Below are positions 59,966 to 64,000 of a DNA stretch of 64,000 nucleotides, in pieces. The DNA lies in the NCBI GenBank assembly GCA_014607495.2, contig CP053153.1, forward strand, positions 7,378,001 to 7,442,000, written 5' to 3'. The DNA is from Carposina sasakii. Taxonomy: Eukaryota > Arthropoda > Insecta > Lepidoptera > Carposinidae. Numbering within the stretch: the first letter of the stretch is position 1; each line of letters begins with the position of its first letter. Below the pieces are notes generated by a model. It ran no database searches. It was not told where the DNA came from and saw only the letters and a program-made list of their open reading frames with translations. The translations under genes were made by a program, and so were the position numbers.

Positions 59966-61125
59966 ATGTACAAGTTATGATTATTATTTCAAGTTTTTAC
60001 GAATTTATAGGCGATCTATCATTCCATAATTACGTGCTATCGGAAGGGCTTTTGTCAGATCTTTGTTCGTACAGATGAGTTACCTATTTGGAATATATGT
60101 GTATTTTAGGTAAGTACCTAATTTATCAATGTGTATACGGGGTCTTGTACTGTTAAATTAGTTACATTTAATTAAATATTTAGGGTAGAGTCTAATTAGA
60201 GAATTTTCGTACCTATTAGAAAGACTATTTATTTTTACTTTAGCGAATATCATATTTTTACCATAGTAAAGTTTACAATCTTAAGTTACCTAAGTAAATC
60301 TTTATAATTCAACAAGATTTTTTCTTATAATTACGCATATTCTAGTAAGAATATAACGTTACAAATATAACGGTCAATTACAATATTAGAAATAGAATTA
60401 AAATTCCTATAAATTAAAAATTTTATATACCTACATACAATATTTCCAGTATTGCTACTATATTTAAGTTATAAGTAAAATGTACCCAAAAAATCTGTAG
60501 TTTCATCACGCACTTCAATAGCAAAAAGCCTCGTAATAAATCTAACTATTGTAACATGTAGTCACAAGAAGTGAAGTGAATAAGGTGTCGTGTCGAACCT
60601 GAAGATGGATGGCCTGCCTTCCCTCAGATAACGCACTCCCAATGTTGCGTGCCTCGACAGAAACCACAAACATGTATTGACATTTTGTAGACTGCGAGGA
60701 CTCAAGGGGTAAGTTGTGCGACTTTATATATCTAAATATAGTAAGTAATGATTGTGATTGCCAAAAATATCTAAGGTTTTGTTGCGTGACTTGGTTTAAA
60801 GGTATATCTTAAGAAATGAACGGAGTAATGCAAGTTTATGGCAATGTTAGTAATGATAGAGGTTAAGGTTAAATTATATACGTTTTAAAGAACATTTCGC
60901 GATTAATTCAGTGTGCGAAATGGTTAGTGAACTAAACCGAAACACAATCAAAGCGCTACAGACGGGTGAACTGTTGCGTAGCACGTCTACGTATTTCGTA
61001 GCAAAAGCGTAACGCTTTTCGTAGCAGCGTATATAACACGGTGTGAGTAAGGTGATTTAGCTACAGGATGCTGTTATCGACCCCGAGATCACGTCTTTAC
61101 GAACGTGAGATGAAGGGCCGCTCAC

Positions 61126-61410
61126 CTGAGTAGGCGAGGACGCGGTCGGAGTCTCCGCCCACTTGTAGCGATGGCGCTGGCCGGTGTCTCACGGAACGTC
61201 CGCATGCCGGGTGTCCTCATGCTGTACCATCATAAACCACAACACTGGGCAACGCGCGTGGGTCGCATAGTCTCGAGAGCGAGGGCGGGCTGCGGACGGG
61301 ACGGCGCCGAGCGGCACTGAGCTCGTTCGTTCGCTGCTCTCACGAGCACGGCACGCACGCGCGCCCCCTGAGCGCCCCCCCCTACCCCCGCCCCCCGCAC
61401 ACACCACACC
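61126..61410 (-). promoter_or_regulatory. bves: GC-rich promoter and non-coding first exon of the Popeye gene
   Basis: A dense CpG block in AT-rich DNA ends in a strong minus-strand donor (ACTCAG|GTGAGC, exon end 61126). Joined to the acceptor at 49668, the frame in front of the Popeye start stays open for 13 codons, but no in-frame ATG is visible in this exon. A short upstream ORF (MRTFRETP...) starts in this exon and stops at the first codon after the junction. The assignment to this gene rests on strand, order and splice signals. Confidence 0.55.
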
Positions 61411-62429
61411 GCACTCCCATCTCGCTACTCCTACTTAGATATTATCAATAAAATTATTGTAGAACAACATAAATTGGTCCGATAGCCGTAACTTGTCATA
61501 GGTTTCGTCTATTGACCGTAAAATGGGGCGACATGAAAAATATTTCGAGAATTCCAATATTAAGGTATGTACTTACGTTTTGCAAGTACTTAGGTATGCA
61601 AGGAACAAGATGTGGATGTCTTTAGAGGAAGATAAGTACAATAGACAATACAATAAACAAATCATATGTGACAGGCCCTTTCGGCTCTGATCCAATTTTC
61701 ACATAAAAGCAAGGCCTCTAGAATTAGAATATCTCTCCAAGATTATTTAAATCGCTTAGATACTTATTTAGCACATTTCAATGAAAAACCATGTCAGAAA
61801 ATATAATATTCTACTTATAGGTATAATGAAGGATACAGAGTACTTACCACACATAAGCTTTAACTAGCTATAAAAGACGTATATCCCTTTGTAAACACGT
61901 GTTTGAGCTGCTAAAAGCTGGAACCGTTTATACCTTCGTAGGTAGGCATGTACTGAAACAAGTGGTCTCTCGTACAATAGCCACATGCTACGGGGCGGAA
62001 CCGTTGAGAAAATGCAAACGGGAGGTGCTTTACAATGATATCAATAGAAAATTATATCGTTACGCTTTGGTAACAATAATAACTTATTGTTTTTAGGTAT
62101 TACGCATGAACAATTCTTGGTTAAATTATTCACATATATATGGTGAGAGACAAATTAAACAATGATTTATACTGCGTAGATTACATTCAGGGATGCATGA
62201 ATGTCTATATTCATTACACAACTCCCTTTTATATCTATTCCATAAACAAAACACAACACGGGAAGATACACAAATGCCCACAATAACGTATTCATGAAAT
62301 CATAATCCGTTTGCGTCGATTGTCCGGCTTCGGAATTGAATGTTGGTGTACCTAATACGACTTGTGTGATTTCCCTTAGTAGTAGAAGGGGTTTGATTAT
62401 CTTATTTTATAGTGCTGATACAGTGCTTC
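61411..62429. other. AT-rich spacer upstream of the Popeye promoter
   Basis: No supported gene. A frame at 61899-62096 has a stretch (EVLYNDINRKLYRYAL) that faintly resembles the LINE tail at 21.9 kb. Confidence 0.35.
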
Positions 62430-62710
62430 ACTAGAATACAACAGCTGCCTCTCCTTCCGTGCATGTCATATAGGGATTGCAATGCTGGATCCCGCATTCC
62501 AGCAATCCAGCTGGAACCAGCGCATTTTCGGTCGCGCTGGATCCAGCGGTGCGGATCCGGATATGAAAGTTCCATATTCCGCGTGAAAATGGCTCAAGAA
62601 TTGCCATTTTGATTAGTTTCAATCTTTAAATGACAGCGACAGTGGGATCACCATTTTGATCCTGCAATTCTAGTTACCCCATTTTGTGAACATAGCCGTA
62701 TATGTATATA
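62430..62710 (+). repeat. Common short interspersed repeat with an inserted GGATCC-rich block
   Basis: The outer parts match the 32395-32600 family (CTGCCTCTCCTTCCGTGCAT and GATCCTGCAATTCTAG). In the middle (about 62474-62575) is a block rich in CTGGATCC/GGATCCGG-type palindromic motifs that the sister copies lack. Confidence 0.6.
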
Positions 62711-63244
62711 TGGTAAAAACTCAGTGAATTTAGGTAAATAATAAATAATTCTGTTACTGGACAGAATGTCATGATCATTAGACATTGTTCTACGAACATT
62801 AGTACATACGAGTATCTATCAACATTCTTTCAGACGATGAGCTTGTTACTAATCTTTAATATATATAAATATATAAATAAACGTGGTTGTAGGGTCTTTG
62901 CGATTCAGCATTTCCGGCTACCTATCCCATTTTTCTGTACGTTATCATGCGTAGGCACACTATTCGTAGCAAAGTGCTACGAACTTACTACGGTTCTACG
63001 ACAGGGTATTATTATTACTTATACCTATTAGAATATGTAATTTTTCATTCATAAATATAGTAAATCTAAATATAAGAGTTAACTTTGTGTAAAATATGAC
63101 TGTAGGTTATGAATTGAGTAGGAGTAAATAGAAGAAGAATATATGTGCAAAGATAGGGGCATACTAACATATTGCATTCGATCCCATTCGGTATCGAGAA
63201 TCACATTAGACACTACATGGAAGTTAACATAAGGGAGATATATA

Positions 63245-63590
63245 CATACATACATATACATAAAAATCACGCCTCTTTCCCGAAGGGGTAAGCAGAGATC
63301 ACGGATCTCCATTTGCTACGATCCTGACACACCTCTTTCGCTTCATCTACTTTCATGATATTCTTCATGCATTTTCATCTATCCTCTCCACATGTACAAA
63401 CCATCTCAATATACCTTTCTCAATCTTCGTCACAACGTCCTCATTTATACCACACTTCTTTCTGATCACCTCATTTCTTATTCTATCTTTCAAAGTGACT
63501 CCACACATACCTCTCAATGCTCTCATTTCAATCACATTAGACACAACATGGAAGGGAGATATATGTATGACACTAAACTCAAAAGACAAT
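63245..63590 (-). mobile_element. LINE fragment on the minus strand
   Basis: The minus frame reads MRALRGMCGVTLKDRIRNEV, IRKKCGINEDVVTKIEKGIL and RWFVHVERIDENA, the C-terminal part of a reverse transcriptase ORF related to the copies at 9.7 and 50.4 kb. The ATCACGCC-type repeat abuts it at 63245-63310, suggesting that repeat is this LINE's 3' end. Confidence 0.75.
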
Positions 63591-64000
63591 CCAGAACTTT
63601 AAAATTATTTAACTTTTATTGCACTTATAAATAAAACTCATTACGTAGTCGACAGTAATCATTTTCTTACATCGACAATCTAATTTTGTGCATGCAATGG
63701 TTATCCTCTATAGGCTGTACAGTACGAGATTGAATGTATAATAGTTATTACAAATGATTACTGCTGGCTGCTAGCCAACACACGATGTTTCAATCTTTAG
63801 TCACTTTTTTCCATTATTTTTAACAGATTTCGCTGTTAAGCTGTTAAGCTCTGGTTTCCTACAAAAGTTACGACATATACCTAGTGGCCATTAAGAAATT
63901 TTCACGTGTCGCCACCACCGGCGTTTGTGCGGACGTTATGTGACGGCACTGCTACGGAAACCATAGCTTTCCCGTCAAACGGTACTTGGTTCGATTACTT
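63591..64000. other. Right-edge spacer
   Basis: AT-rich, with no recognised feature. Confidence 0.4.

Larger units (their letters stand above)
49669..61125 (-). other. First intron of the Popeye gene (about 11.5 kb)
   Basis: The long AT-rich intron runs between the probable non-coding exon ending at 61126 and the acceptor before 49668. It contains LINE, RTE and SINE-like debris listed separately. Remaining stretches (51861-53269, 53371-55082, 55316-56269, 56426-58930 and 59966-61000) show no supported exon. Confidence 0.55.

Noticed and set aside
61189..61407. 72-residue minus frame in the CpG block
   Set aside because: Glycine/arginine/alanine composition simply reflects GC content; the region fits a promoter and non-coding exon better.
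1..64000. CRISPR array, prophage, bacterial operon or integron
   Set aside because: Spliced genes, intron signals and non-LTR retrotransposons show nuclear eukaryotic DNA; no regular direct repeats with spacers were seen.

Overview
This is a eukaryotic nuclear window, most likely from a moth or butterfly (Lepidoptera). I infer the order from spliced insect-type genes, long AT-rich introns, a catalytic-type GH16 beta-1,3-glucanase of the kind common in moth midguts, and repeats that resemble lepidopteran non-LTR retrotransposon tails, Helitron-like ends and tRNA-derived SINEs. Nothing looks bacterial, and I see no CRISPR array and no operon. The species cannot be named from sequence alone.

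Seven protein-coding genes can be rebuilt, mostly exon by exon with in-phase GT/AG junctions. In order: (1) TFIIE alpha subunit, minus strand, N-terminal 140 codons only, running off the left edge; (2) an intronless Frizzled-kringle receptor tyrosine kinase of the Nrk/Ror2 type, minus, 3981-5906; (3) RABL3, a small GTPase, plus, six exons, 10406-15400; (4) a secreted GH16 beta-1,3-glucanase, minus, seven exons, 16898-23074; (5) a MAIP1-like mitochondrial protein, plus, three exons, 28434-30600; (6) DBT, the E2 subunit of branched-chain 2-oxo acid dehydrogenase, minus, nine exons, 30718-35494; (7) a Popeye-domain (bves/POPDC) cAMP-binding membrane protein, minus, nine coding exons at 40927-49627, with a probable GC-rich promoter and non-coding first exon near 61.1-61.4 kb. 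The genes are unrelated neighbours and not a pathway cluster. MAIP1 and DBT both encode mitochondrial proteins and converge tail to tail with only 117 bp between their stop codons.

The rest is introns and intergenic DNA filled with transposon debris: decayed LINE reverse transcriptase fragments (20.4-22.3, 9.7-10.15, 50.4-50.9, 59.0-59.7 and 63.3-63.5 kb), RTE-like tails, palindromic MITEs, a Helitron-like element, tRNA-derived SINEs and a frequent unnamed short repeat. Some insertions are nested.

Two coding exons carry frame breaks that look like assembly errors: a net 4-bp loss at the catalytic motif of the glucanase, next to a deletion-rich tandem copy of intron sequence, and one extra base in DBT exon 7. 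The most unusual non-coding structure is a run of three hairpins, one with perfect 30-bp arms, 190-400 bp upstream of the TFIIE alpha start codon. I did not find a convincing new multi-gene system.
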